Assembly (NCBI RefSeq): GCF_000002995.4
Contig: NW_025062477.1
Location: 8,156,649-8,220,648 of the forward strand
Source: Brugia malayi
Taxonomy: Eukaryota; Nematoda; Chromadorea; Rhabditida; Onchocercidae
DNA: 64,000 nt
Reading direction: 5' to 3'
In this document: positions 53,915-64,000 of the stretch, piece by piece
Layout of the letters: each line of letters opens with the position of its first letter
Position numbering within the stretch: the stretch's first letter is position 1
Notes under the pieces: generated by a model
The model's input: only the letters and a program-made list of their open reading frames with translations
Told to the model about the DNA's origin: nothing
Databases searched by the model: none
Program-made: the position numbers and the translations under genes

Positions 53915-56900
53915 GCTAACTGGTCCGAGGGTCATTGTGCTCGAAGTTATAAATGAACAAGAAGTTGTGAATGCCTTACGTCAGAATATAAGAAAAGGCA
54001 TCAATTCTCTGAATCAAAATTTTTTTGAACAAACAGTGAGTCATAAATCATTAAATCTCTGCTTTTTTGGGACTCATTCATTTGATTGAGTTCACAAAGT
54101 TAAATTCCATGTTGGATAACTTATTTTGCGCCGATTGCAAAAATTGTCGCATTTGATTCAATATGCTTTCAACAATTTTCGGATGTATGTTTAAAAAACT
54201 CAATACAATTTTTTTTTTTGCTTCTGGATTCCTATGTCAAAAAAAAAAAAACTAAGAGATTTCATATAACATAAAAATTTTGATGCAAATATATAGTAAT
54301 TTTAAAAGATGAATGCAAATTCATTTCTCGTTGACATTTAATTTCTAAACTTCAATTTCAATGGATTCTCATTGAAATCTCACTTATTTTGTTGTAACAT
54401 TAGTAAGGGCTAAAAGTAAACCTTTTCATGGTTTCTTGATCAGGAAATAATCAGAACGGATAGAAAATTCGAAGATCTAAAAACAAAAAAAAAAAAAAAA
54501 ATTTATTGGGTTTTCTAAGTCTTCAATTTGAAAAAACTTTTTGAAAGACTTCTTTTTTGTAATCTTCAAGATTAACTGAAATTAACAAATATCTTCAAGA
54601 ATCATGGTGTAGATGAGTCCGTGTCAAGTAATGAAGTCATTTTTACTATCAAAATATTTTTCTAATTACGAAGAATTGTAATAGAAATTATTCGAGTGTA
54701 AAAAAGAAAGAGAAGTATGTGAAAGTGCTTTTTTATTATTTTAAAAATTTTAAATTAGTGAAGGACTTGAAAAAAATGTCGTCAAGTCATCAATAAACAT
54801 GAAATATGCGACTACAAAACGTAATATTGTTGACTGATAAATAGCAAAGTTCTGCTAAGCACAAATATTTTGTTTCATTTCGCGTCTTTTTTCAGACCTA
54901 GAAGCTGTCTTTTTTAAAGTCATTGTGTGGTCTGATAATGTGACAGCTGTTGTCGCTAATTTGTTTACAGAAGGAAGATCGATAGTTCGAATGCATCCAT
55001 ACCGTAACACAAAATTCGATATTCAGATATTCTTTAAGAAAACATTTATATCACTTTGAGCTCCTTTTCTTCTATTCTATTTCATACTAATCTTTAGCTT
55101 AACTCAACCAAAAATGAAAATGCTTAATGCAAATTTCTTTATTTTTCTAGGATTTTTGACATTGACCTGACCCAATGTGTTATACTGCTAGTAGTTGCTC
55201 TTTGCAAAACAGTTCTATGCAATAATTAGATATTTTGCTGAGGTTATTGAGCAGTGAGGTCAAAATTTTTTGAGATTTTTAATATTGACGTAAAAATTTT
55301 TTATGAGAAAATATTTAAAGATTGTCCGGAAGGAATTTACCGATCAGATTCCAACTTCTGAATTTCAAATTATATTAGTATTCTTATATCCATTTTTAAG
55401 GCTTTTCAATACTTAAAGATCTCGTTAGACTTCAGCTTTCAGTTAATTTAATTTTGCCTTTGTCATTTCAAGATTTTGACCATAACTAATGGATTTAGAC
55501 AGATACAATAAATTTTGATCAATAATTAATGGAAATTCTAGAGTTACAAAACAATTCCATGCAATAATCTGTAAGAAAGTACTAATTGTTTGTATGTTCA
55601 TATGGAAAAGAGAAAAGAAGGAGAAAAGCCTCTAGCGAAGTGTAAGTCTTTTCAAAATATGTAAAGTTTGTTTTTTTGATTTTTTCCAAATGAGAGTAGC
55701 TTTGCTTATTTGAAGTGAAAAATTAAAACAGTGGAGAACCAAACACGAGCGAAATCTAGTGCATGAAAAATATATGTTGATAACATCACTGAATTTTAAT
55801 CGTTATTTTTCTTGAATTTTACAAATCAACAAACTTTTTCCCAAAGTTCCTACATCTTCGGTTGAAGTTTTTGCTCGAAGTAAGTGTTCAGTTCTCCTTG
55901 TTAAAGGAAAAATGCTGCATTCCAGTCTCAAAAAATTGAAATTCGATTCGATTATTGAAATTCGATTATTTTTAGCAGAGAAATAATACTCTATTCATGA
56001 ATGATAATTATGTCAATTTCAGCTTCCCTCCTAAAGCTGCTTTTTTTCCAAAACAGAAACTTGGTTTAGCAGTATGACCGAATGTAACATAATTTGAAGA
56101 GAAAGTTGTTGAAGCATGAACTTACGATATTAAAATAGTGACCGAACTACTGAGCTACGTTCAGTTGATATTTATGAGAAGAAGTAATCACAATAAATAT
56201 AAAAAATGTACCCTGTTATTATCACACATTTATTTCAACTAAAATGCGAATCAGTGATGATACTTTCAATCTTTCGGTATTGTCATTTTGTCAGTCAGTT
56301 ACCAAAGAAATTGTCGCACATTTACTTTTTAAACCTTTGAATAAATGACATTAAAGAAAAAGTATTATTGAAGTTCTGTAAGCAGTAAATGCAACTAGTA
56401 CGCTTATATTATTCCTTCCACTTTAACCTTCTTTTTAAAAGTGGCGAAAAATTAATTAATTAACATACATGCTATTTCAGCAAGAAAATAAATCAGATTT
56501 CGAAACAAACAAAGAAAATTTAAAGCATCTGTGTTGAAATGATTTGCTTTATTTATGTATTAGCAATCAAATTTTTAGAAGAAACATTTCCACTTTGAAG
56601 ATTTTGATCATTCCAAGTTGCTTGTTTTGAAGAATCTTAACAAGATTTCAATTACTGAGGATATCCAATACTTCACAAATTTATTGATTCATTTTTAGTG
56701 TTTTAAGGAGCTTTTATGACGTGCAGTCTTACTGTTATAAAAAGAGGTAGACCTTTTAAATTTAAAATTCACTGTGTTTTCCGGAAAATGTTTTTTGAAA
56801 CGAAATAAAATATCCTTTTCAGGTGTTGAAGAAAGGTGTCCTTCTACTGAATGCCTTAGACATGTTGACGTTAGTGGAATTGAATCGAAATATTTGCTCC

Positions 56901-59900
56901 TTCTTATTAATTATCATGACTGAAATTGTCGATAAATTAAGAAATTATCTATTCTCGAGAAAGATCAGATTATCAAAAATACTGATAGTTTAAAACAAAC
57001 TGATTACTGTAAAAACAAAATTCTAAAAACGAAATTTGAGTAACTGCTAGCCTCTCTTTTTAAAAATAAGAGTAGTTAATTCAATGCGATACATACCTAT
57101 CAGATAGCTCGATGCCAAGCTGAAGTCAAATGTAAAAACTTGCCAATTAGTGGATTCCCGTCAAAAGATGAATGCGAACACGCTATGTGCATTCAATGCC
57201 TGGAGAAGATGATCGATAACTGTGAATCTGCTGGTTAATCGTGCCATTTTTTATGCGAACTTTGGACAACTTCATAATTACTACACGCATCACTATAATA
57301 GTTTTTTTTTTCGAAATGATTTTTTACAAACTTCCTCTTCACAAAGACGAGAATTAAGGTTCTCTACCACGTTGTCCTAACGAATCATGCAATGCGTGCA
57401 ATGCTACCGGCAAAATCGGCATTCTTCAATAAACTTTCACTGGATAACAACTACTATTACTTGATTAAGGATGAAATAGTTACTGTTAGTAATGATACAG
57501 TTCTACTCTCGTCAAATACTAGGCTTGTAATAATTACAGCAATATATGAATGTGCTAGAATTATCATTTATGTTATTGCCAGGAGATTCCTACATTATTT
57601 AAAGGAGTATATACTTATTAAAAGTATATTTCCCTTCTTTCAGCCAATAAAATTTTCTGCAAATTTTAAATCGGTACAGAGATATTGTGAAATAGATGTT
57701 AAACATAGTATTGTGCCAACTTGGCGAAGCGCAGCGCCAATTTAAAATCCTCATTTTTTGTAGCACAAAACCCACCGAAGAGAACCGAATAACTTTTATA
57801 TTCAAACAAATACAAAACGATGAACTCATCTGAAATTGCTTAAAACATATCAGGAAGAATAAATACACTGCAAAATTACAACCACTTTAAATCAATTAAA
57901 GATTCCAATTACTGGCCGAAGTTCTCACATTTTTAAATGTTTCAAAATATAAAAAAAAAAAATAAGAAAAAAAAAATAAAACACGTTTATCTCCGATTAC
58001 GATTAAAATCATCGTGCGGTGGTTCGTAACGCCGATATCGACGATCATCATCATAATCTCTATAACGAAGCATGCGATTACGATTATCACTATAATAACG
58101 CCTACCACCGTTATTATGAAGCTGTTGTTGTTGTAATCCTCGATTACCATTGCGTTCACAATCTCGATCACGTCCACGTGGATCCCGCAAACCTCCACGA
58201 CCAATGCCAATGCCTCATCACAAACAACGTGTAAATCCATAGTTTGCTGTTGCTGAGATAAATATATTCACTGGTTTTATGAAAGCTTGAAAATTTATAA
58301 AACGAGTTTGAAACCAAATCGAAAAAAACTTTTCTTTTTTTTTATCAAAAGCCCAGATGTTTTACAAATTTAACAGAACTATAAAATCCAACTTTAAAAT
58401 TATCGGCAGTTTTTGATCGAAGGTTCTGAATAACACTATCCATTTTAAGATCGAGAAAGGTTTGCATTGCTTCTTGTTTTCATTGATCAAAGATTCTAGC
58501 TTCAGAAACAGTCTCTCATCACAAGACACGATATCTTCACCTAAGCAAAATCAAACAAATATTAATTGTGAGATGTTAGCCACAAAATAATTCAAAATAT
58601 TTTTCATGAATCAACAAAACATTTTACCCAGATCACCTACATTCATCGCATTTTTCACCACCTAATCTTTTCCTTTTGAACAAGAAAAGTTGCTAGTATG
58701 GTCAAAAAATTTATTCACGGAAATGAAATTGAATTTAAAAAATCAGGAGGAATTGAATCTATCACAAAGGGATTCGTTTAACCCTCTTCAAAAAATGCAT
58801 GGCAAAGTAAATGAGATGAGTGAAAACCAAAATTAAAATAAAATTCTTAAGATTTATACTCCTTAACTTCCTCAGTCAGAAAGCTCATCTCTAGTACTTT
58901 GGAAAGAGTGTTATCATACTAGTAGTAATGAGAAAAATAGTAAAATCGTAATGGTAATAATGACGGTAATGAAAACGATAATAAAACTAATTATAAGATT
59001 AACAATAATATTAATAACAGCAACATTAATAAGTTAAACAATCTTAATTAAAATGATGAAAGTTTTTGGCACAGCTTTCAGCATTTGAAATGCATACAAA
59101 ATGAAGAAATTTACTAGAAATATTTGAAAAAACTTAACATTGGTTAAGAGATGTATGCTAAATGTTAATTGTATAAGACAGATGTTATTAGTGTTTTTTC
59201 TAAATATTTTGCATATAAAATAATTCGTGAGAATACGAAAAGTTCACTTCCTGATTTTGCAACTTCTCGAAATATGTTAACATAGCAGGCGGTTTCCTCA
59301 ATACAAAAACTTTAGAAATATTTGTCAGATGTACTACAAATTATGGGTCACAATTAAGAATTGCTTATTACATGATAACCGATAATTTTCCTCCATAATA
59401 GTTTGAAGAAAGAGATGTATGCTAAATTTTGCAAATTTACCATCCGACGATTGATTTTCAGAGATCGGTAAGGCATCAGGCTATGCCGTGAGAGCTTTTT
59501 CCAAAAATTTTCACCAACAATATGGATATATTAATCAGAAAATTAAAAATGCTAAGGAGGAACACATAAAGTTTTTTTTTTTTTTTTTTTTTTTTCTGTT
59601 TTTTTCTTTCCTAACAAAATTTGGTCAAATTATATACAGTGATAAGAACATAACTTTTCATCCTGCTTTTTCATCTTTGATGCTTCTCTGCGGTATGTAA
59701 AGTGTTAGGCTAGGTTGTATTATTTACATATGCTTGTAAATTTATCGTAAATGAATCAGATTTGCCTTGCATCGAATTGTTTCTCAATATTCGATGAAAG
59801 CTACTGTAGACGTTTGAATTGGAAATGTTGTGAGAGTCAATTCTGCTGCCGGTTAGCAATCCTGATGTGAATTTGCTTTTTGCCAATAGTCAGTCTGTCA

Positions 59901-61134
59901 GGAAATTTGCCTCGAATTTATGTTGATTCAATTAATTTGAATTGCTGTTATAAAAGGTGAAACAAAACTCCAGTGGATAACATTTGATGTTTCGTTTCAA
60001 CATCTTTGAAATATCATATTTGAAAGAATTGCCGCATCTTCATTTCTCTTGAACTAAAATCAAAGTCTTCATATAGTGATGGCTTGAATTTCGTTTTAAT
60101 TCATCGACTAATATTATAAAATAATCTTACTTGTCTCTTTGTATTTCACTCATTTCTACTGATAAATAAATCTTTATGCTAGAGATTCATTACGCACATT
60201 ATTTTTGAAATTTGCAGACCACTTTCGGCAGTTTCATTGGAATGCTTGCCATGTAAACATAATATTTGTTCAACATGTATGGAAGAATACAAAATATTGC
60301 CCATTCCCGGTCTGTCTGTATAAATTCCATAAATAAAAGATATGACATGATCTATCACTAACTTCTAAATTTCACCTGTAATCTATTTTTCTCTGCAGAA
60401 AGTGACCGATGTTTTAGTTTGCCCAGCGGAAGATTGTTCAGGAAAAGCATCTGAGGCGGATGAGTCCAATCTGTGCGACGGTCGGTATATGTAAAAAATA
60501 CGTGGAAGAAGGCAAATACATAACGACAAGTTGCTGTCAAGCAAAAATATGCTCCGCTTGTTTCGAGACTATTTCCGGTCGTAAATATTCAACAGGTACA
60601 AATATAATTTTTGAGGATAGATGATTGAAGAATAAGGTTTGAATCTGAGACAATGCTTGAGTATTTTCTAATTGAGAATTCAATGAAAAACTTCCTATTA
60701 ATAAGGAGTGCTTTAATTAATTAGATAAAACCTGAAAAGTCCATTGAATATAATATTAAGAGAAAGACTTGTAGACCCGAGTGGCTCGAGAGTAAATTAT
60801 AAATTTCAATAAATAAGATCTATCAGGAAACTGCAAGATTCAGGAACCAACTTTCTACCCTAATGGGTCTTCTAACGACATTGAAAATCATACACCTTGC
60901 AATTCTTCAATTTTAATTAATACCTATATGCTGTCCTCTAGGCTGTTATTTCAATCGAAGTGATAATTAATTGTGGCATCACTACTTAGTACTTGAAGTT
61001 AAAATTTAATTGTCATCATCATCGATAACCAGCTATTTTATAGTCCTCCAGGAAAAGAAGGGTATCCTGATCGTTTGCTTTCTGGAAATATAGGAATATT
61101 TTTTTACAACCTGAGTAACAGCATTAATTATTAA
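53915..61134 (+). CDS. Uncharacterised gene with repeated seven-cysteine RING-like modules (5' start unresolved; frame break in module 2)
   Basis: Exons found by open frame, splice sites and phase: 53915-54035 (RVI VLEVINEQEVVNALRQ), 54600-54627, 54896-55003 (EAVFFKVIVWSDNVTAVVAN); a gap where the model is unsure (possible exons near 55.15, 55.86, 56.02 and 56.73 kb); then 56823-56869, 57104-57233, 59462-59570, 60218-60317, 60399-60595 and 61052-61134 with the stop TAA. Module 1 has CPSTEC, CQAEVKC and CEHAMCIQC; a partial module has CLPCKHNICSTC; module 2 has CPAEDC, CATVGIC and CCQAKICSAC. Spacing is about C-x4-C-x8/10-C-x5-C-x13-C-x4-C-x2-C, as in zinc-binding RING or IBR folds, so a ubiquitin-ligase-like role is conceivable but unproven. 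Exon 60399-60595 needs a one-base shift between 60453 and 60492 to stay open. I do not recognise the family. Confidence 0.5.
57987..58540 (-). pseudogene. Relic of an Arg/Asp/Gly-rich protein gene nested in an intron on the opposite strand
   Basis: Three frames must be combined to read it: from an acceptor at 58541 GEDIVSCDERLFLKLESLIN; then, after a frame change near 58450, EAMQTFLDLKMDSVIQNLRS and on to SSVKF at a GTAAAA donor (about 58370); then, after the acceptor at 58253, QQQTMDLHVVCDEALAL; then, after a second frame change near 58200, GIGIGRGGLRDPRGRDRD, QQQQLHNNGGRRYYSDNRN and a tail of R, Y, D and N to the stop at 57987. The RGG/RD tail is typical of RNA-binding proteins. An intron is retained, so this is a decayed duplicate rather than a processed copy. 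The two frame breaks could instead be assembly errors. Confidence 0.5.
58918..59036. repeat. Low-complexity AAT/GTAATA-rich tract
   Basis: A run of imperfect trinucleotide repeats (TAGTAATGAG, GTAATGGTAATAATGACGG, AATAATATTAATAAC) in the large intron of the cysteine-module gene. Confidence 0.7.
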
Positions 61135-61887
61135 TTGCTTCAAGGTCTCTCCTTTACTGAACTCTTTTAAGTAAACAATTGCAATTTATCGTGACGTTAT
61201 GAATCCTAAATTTAGCCGATAATATTCACTGTTGCACCTCATTTTATTAAACTGTTCATAACATAAATCACAGTGACCTTACACAGTGCTCGCTTCAAAA
61301 AAAATTGTCGATCTCGTTAGATACGCTTAAATAATTAAAGTGGGAATGAAAATTCAATGTTTAAATAAACACTGAATTTTCGAATGTAATCGAATACAAA
61401 AAAGTCGAATCAGAGGATAAGTACCTAGTTGCTGTTCTTCTTTGAGTTTATCTGTGTAATAAAAGACTTAATTAGAAGAAATGTGATATTGAAATAATAG
61501 GAATAAAAATTCAGTGTTTATTTTAACAGTGATATCTTACAAATTTTTATTTTCTTTTAAGATATCACGATAAATAACGACGATCAAGGCTTTTAACCAA
61601 ATATAGGTTAAAAATTCAAATTTTAATTCCAATTTTGAAAATCTTTCCTTCATTGAAGTAAAAATTCACGAAATTACGGAAAACTGATTCTAATCATAAA
61701 AACTTTTCCACCTACTATGATTTTAAAATCAATAGCGGAAATCTAAAAGATTGGATTTGTCATGTCTGAAGTCAAAAATTCTAGGGAATTCGAATTCAGA
61801 AACACGAATCCAGCTGGAAATCTGAACATACATATCTAAACTTCAAATAAATATCTTGTAGATCAAAATTTTCATTCAGCATTGCTT
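61135..61887. other. Convergent spacer
   Basis: About 750 bp of AT-rich DNA between the 3' ends of the cysteine-module gene and the four-helix membrane protein gene. No coding signal is seen. Confidence 0.4.
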
Positions 61888-62863
61888 TTAAACTTTTTCA
61901 TTAGATTTCGTATTATCACTTTCCTTTTGACCACATCCTGAAAACGTTTGGAACAGCTGACTTATTCTAAAATATGAAAATAAAAATTTGAATGTTAAAC
62001 TAAGGTTGTTAGTTTATACCGTTGATATTTTGAATTATTTTTTGTACTCATCAAAAATAAAAATATGTTGATAAATAACAAACGATGGAAAAGTTGTATA
62101 GCAGCAGCCAGGGAACAAGCCGATGTTGGAATAAGTAACAATGAGAAGCACATCAGAATAACTCCACTTTCTCGAATTTCTGCAAAAACTTCCCTATCTT
62201 TTTAATCTTACTTTTTTTAAAAAAATACTCAATAAAAAGACTTCTTCAAATTTATATGATACAGTTATAAGTATGTAAGCTTCGACACGTTTTCTCTGAA
62301 ATGAAATTTTACCCTCATTCGTATGGCCAAGAAAACTGGCCTCATTAAATTTCCATTTGCTGGGATTGAAGAATACGTTTATGGATAAAACGGCAATGAT
62401 TGATAAATAAATAGTAGAAGATATCTGAAAAAGAAGGGAGCAAAAATAAAGTATAATAATGTGGATATCTGGGCGCAAGCTTATCTCTGGCGGAAAGTGA
62501 CTATGGAGAATCGAATGCCAATAGAATGGCTGATCGAAATGCACGACAGTTGGGAAAGCCTTAAAACTGAGCTAACCTGTACGATCATATAGAAAAGAAG
62601 AGCAGTTGGAAAATGTGTAAGTACGCCGACTAGCACGGCTATACCACCGATCAGTGCAAGACAAATGTGCAGGATGAAGGCGCCAGAATATGACAAAAAT
62701 ATGGCACAGAGGGTACAAAAGCCCGTCATTCCCAGTAAGGAACTCATCAATAAAGCTATCTGAAAATTTTAAGACCATTGGACATTTTTCTAAATCTTGT
62801 AACTGCTTCAACTTTTTTGCACAACCTGGAGCAAATCTCCACGTGAGGTGTTATATCGGACAT
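61888..62863 (-). CDS. Uncharacterised four-helix membrane protein
   Basis: I do not recognise the family. Exons 62863-62813, 62759-62577, 62424-62313, 62179-62084 and 61937-61888 keep phase and give 163 residues. After a short N-terminus (MSDITPHVEICSRLCKK) come four hydrophobic segments: SSLLGMTGFCTLCAIFLSYS, AFILHICLALIGGIAVLVGV, ALLFYMIVQISSTIYLSIIA, and GVILMCFSLLLIPTSACSLA. A loop with NPSKWKFNEASFLGHTNE lies before the fourth, and a polar tail (CGQKESDNTKSNEKV) ends the protein. The layout resembles MARVEL, tetraspanin-like or claudin-like nematode proteins, without any signature I can name. The first exon donor (GTTGAA at 62812) is the least certain junction; GTTACA at 62803 is an in-phase alternative. 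Confidence 0.65.
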
Positions 62864-64000
62864 GGAACTCCTATACTGAACTTGTAATCATAAATAAATT
62901 AAATTACCGAATAGTGTAAGAGGAATACCTCGAGAGAGTAAACATTTCTACAAATACATAAAGTTGATTGTTCTCCATTTACTGCTGAAAGTGAGTTTTC
63001 GCCAGTACTTTTCATTCGTTTACTTTGGTTCTAAATTAAACTTAGCAAATTATGAGAAAACAAGAGATGCTGTTGGAAAGAAAATCAGTTGTTCATTTAA
63101 AACGTCAAATATCACATTTTCGCCAACTATCTACTTATTTATAGTTATGCAATATAGAGACTTAGTTCTAGTTCGAATTTTCCACATTTTCATTATTTTA
63201 TCTAGAATTTACTTCTGTGCTCAGTTTATTAAGAATATGTCATCTATTATATGCAAGTATCTTCCGTCATCTCGAAATTGATCATTCCAGAGAAAGTAAA
63301 GAAGTTTGATAAAAGTATTGAAAAGCGTATAAAAAATTCTGGATGACAGAAGAACATATTCATATTTAAGCATACCGTAACAGTTGTAGAGGATGGGTAG
63401 TCTTTAAGATGAATTTCTTTCTCCAATAGTATCAACCGACTGATAAGAACAGCACTGTCAGTCAATAGATGTCTGTTCAAAACTGAATAAGAAAAGGCAA
63501 TCTGTTCAAGAGAATTAATTAATTAGTGGCAATATAAATAGTTGCTAAAATGTCGGGAAGGTTAGTCATGAAGAAATGAGCAGTTCCTTGTAAAATGAAA
63601 AATGCATGAATGAGTAAAAAGTGACATGATAGAAGTACTTGACAGTGCTACACAACGTGTCGTGAACGGTCCTTTTGTAAATTGAAGGCCTGATTTTCTA
63701 TCGAAAAGCTATTACTAATACTAATAGGTTTCTTCCTGTTGTAGAAAGATGCAGGGAAATTGAAACTTTACGAGAAAAACGTTAAAATTATTTTTAGACA
63801 ATGCGAAATAGAACATAGAGGAATACACTGACAAAATTTAAAAAAAGAAGTGAATATTCTGAATTGAATTATACCACCACCATACCATATCAATTTTTAA
63901 TTTATTTTTTTGTGAGAAAAATAAGGAAACGATCAAAAGGAAAAGAAGAGAAATGGGAAACTGGAAATCAAAATAAGAGAGAAGGAAAAAAAAAGATGAA
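62864..64000. other. Right edge, no gene recognised
   Basis: About 1.1 kb upstream of the four-helix membrane protein. Frames at 62964-63281 (plus) and 63247-63480 (minus) show no family motif. It probably holds the promoter of the minus-strand gene. Confidence 0.4.

Noticed and set aside
57392..57745. 117-codon open frame on the plus strand
   Set aside because: It lies in the large intron of the cysteine-module gene, has no splice context and no motif. One of the longest frames in the intron, but acceptable by chance in a 64 kb window.
57941..57980. A-rich tract next to the RGG/RD relic as evidence for a processed pseudogene
   Set aside because: The A-run is on the plus strand, so it would be poly-T relative to the relic, and the relic keeps an intron.
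57896..58240. Hydrophobic Val/Ile-rich 114-codon frame on the minus strand
   Set aside because: It is the out-of-frame shadow of the RGG/RD-rich relic; GAT/CGT repeats read as IV in this frame.

Overview
This 64 kb window is nuclear DNA of a nematode. It is strongly AT-rich, its genes are split into many short exons with GT-AG introns, and several predicted starts lie a few bases downstream of TTTTCAG-like sites suited to spliced-leader addition. The clearest products are closest to Caenorhabditis proteins (PAT-10 troponin C is near-identical from memory, and PAR-6 matches throughout). The mix of intron lengths and base composition fits a filarial or other spirurid worm; that placement is inference, as no species can be named from the sequence alone.

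Layout. 1-7830 (minus): CCAR1/LST-3 homologue, cut by the left edge. 9542-11114 (plus): mitochondrial ribosomal protein L55. 11926-14227 (plus): DPM1 dolichol-phosphate mannosyltransferase with an apparent GC-AG intron. 16712-16092 (minus): small membrane protein, possibly extended by an acidic exon near 15.75 kb. 19489-17581 (minus): C15orf61 homologue, with a decayed copy of its first exon just upstream. 24211-21623 (minus): PAR-6. 31797-26679 (minus): RWDD1. 35331-32430 (minus): M20 zinc peptidase/deacylase. 37815-38624 (plus): unknown basic protein. 42678-39451 (minus): CLN3/battenin. 46275-48118 (plus): body-wall troponin C. 52769-48421 (minus): alpha-type nicotinic receptor subunit. 53915-61134 (plus): an unrecognised gene carrying repeated seven-cysteine RING-like modules, with a frame break in the second module. 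An opposite-strand relic of an arginine/aspartate-rich gene lies inside its largest intron. 62863-61888 (minus): unknown four-helix membrane protein.

Most genes are unrelated housekeeping, muscle or neuronal loci rather than one pathway. Same-strand neighbours such as L55/DPM1 and M20/RWDD1 are close enough that operon-like co-expression is possible, but gaps of 630-810 bp are wide and no direct evidence is visible. No CRISPR, tRNA, rRNA, viral or complete transposon sequence was seen. The least explained parts are the cysteine-module gene with its nested relic (54-61 kb) and the long gaps at 42.7-46.3, 35.3-37.8 and 24.2-26.7 kb.

Exon models were built by hand. Coordinates for DPM1, L55, PAR-6, C15orf61, M20, CLN3, troponin C and the receptor keep phase across every junction and give lengths near the family norm, so they should be accurate to the base or nearly so.
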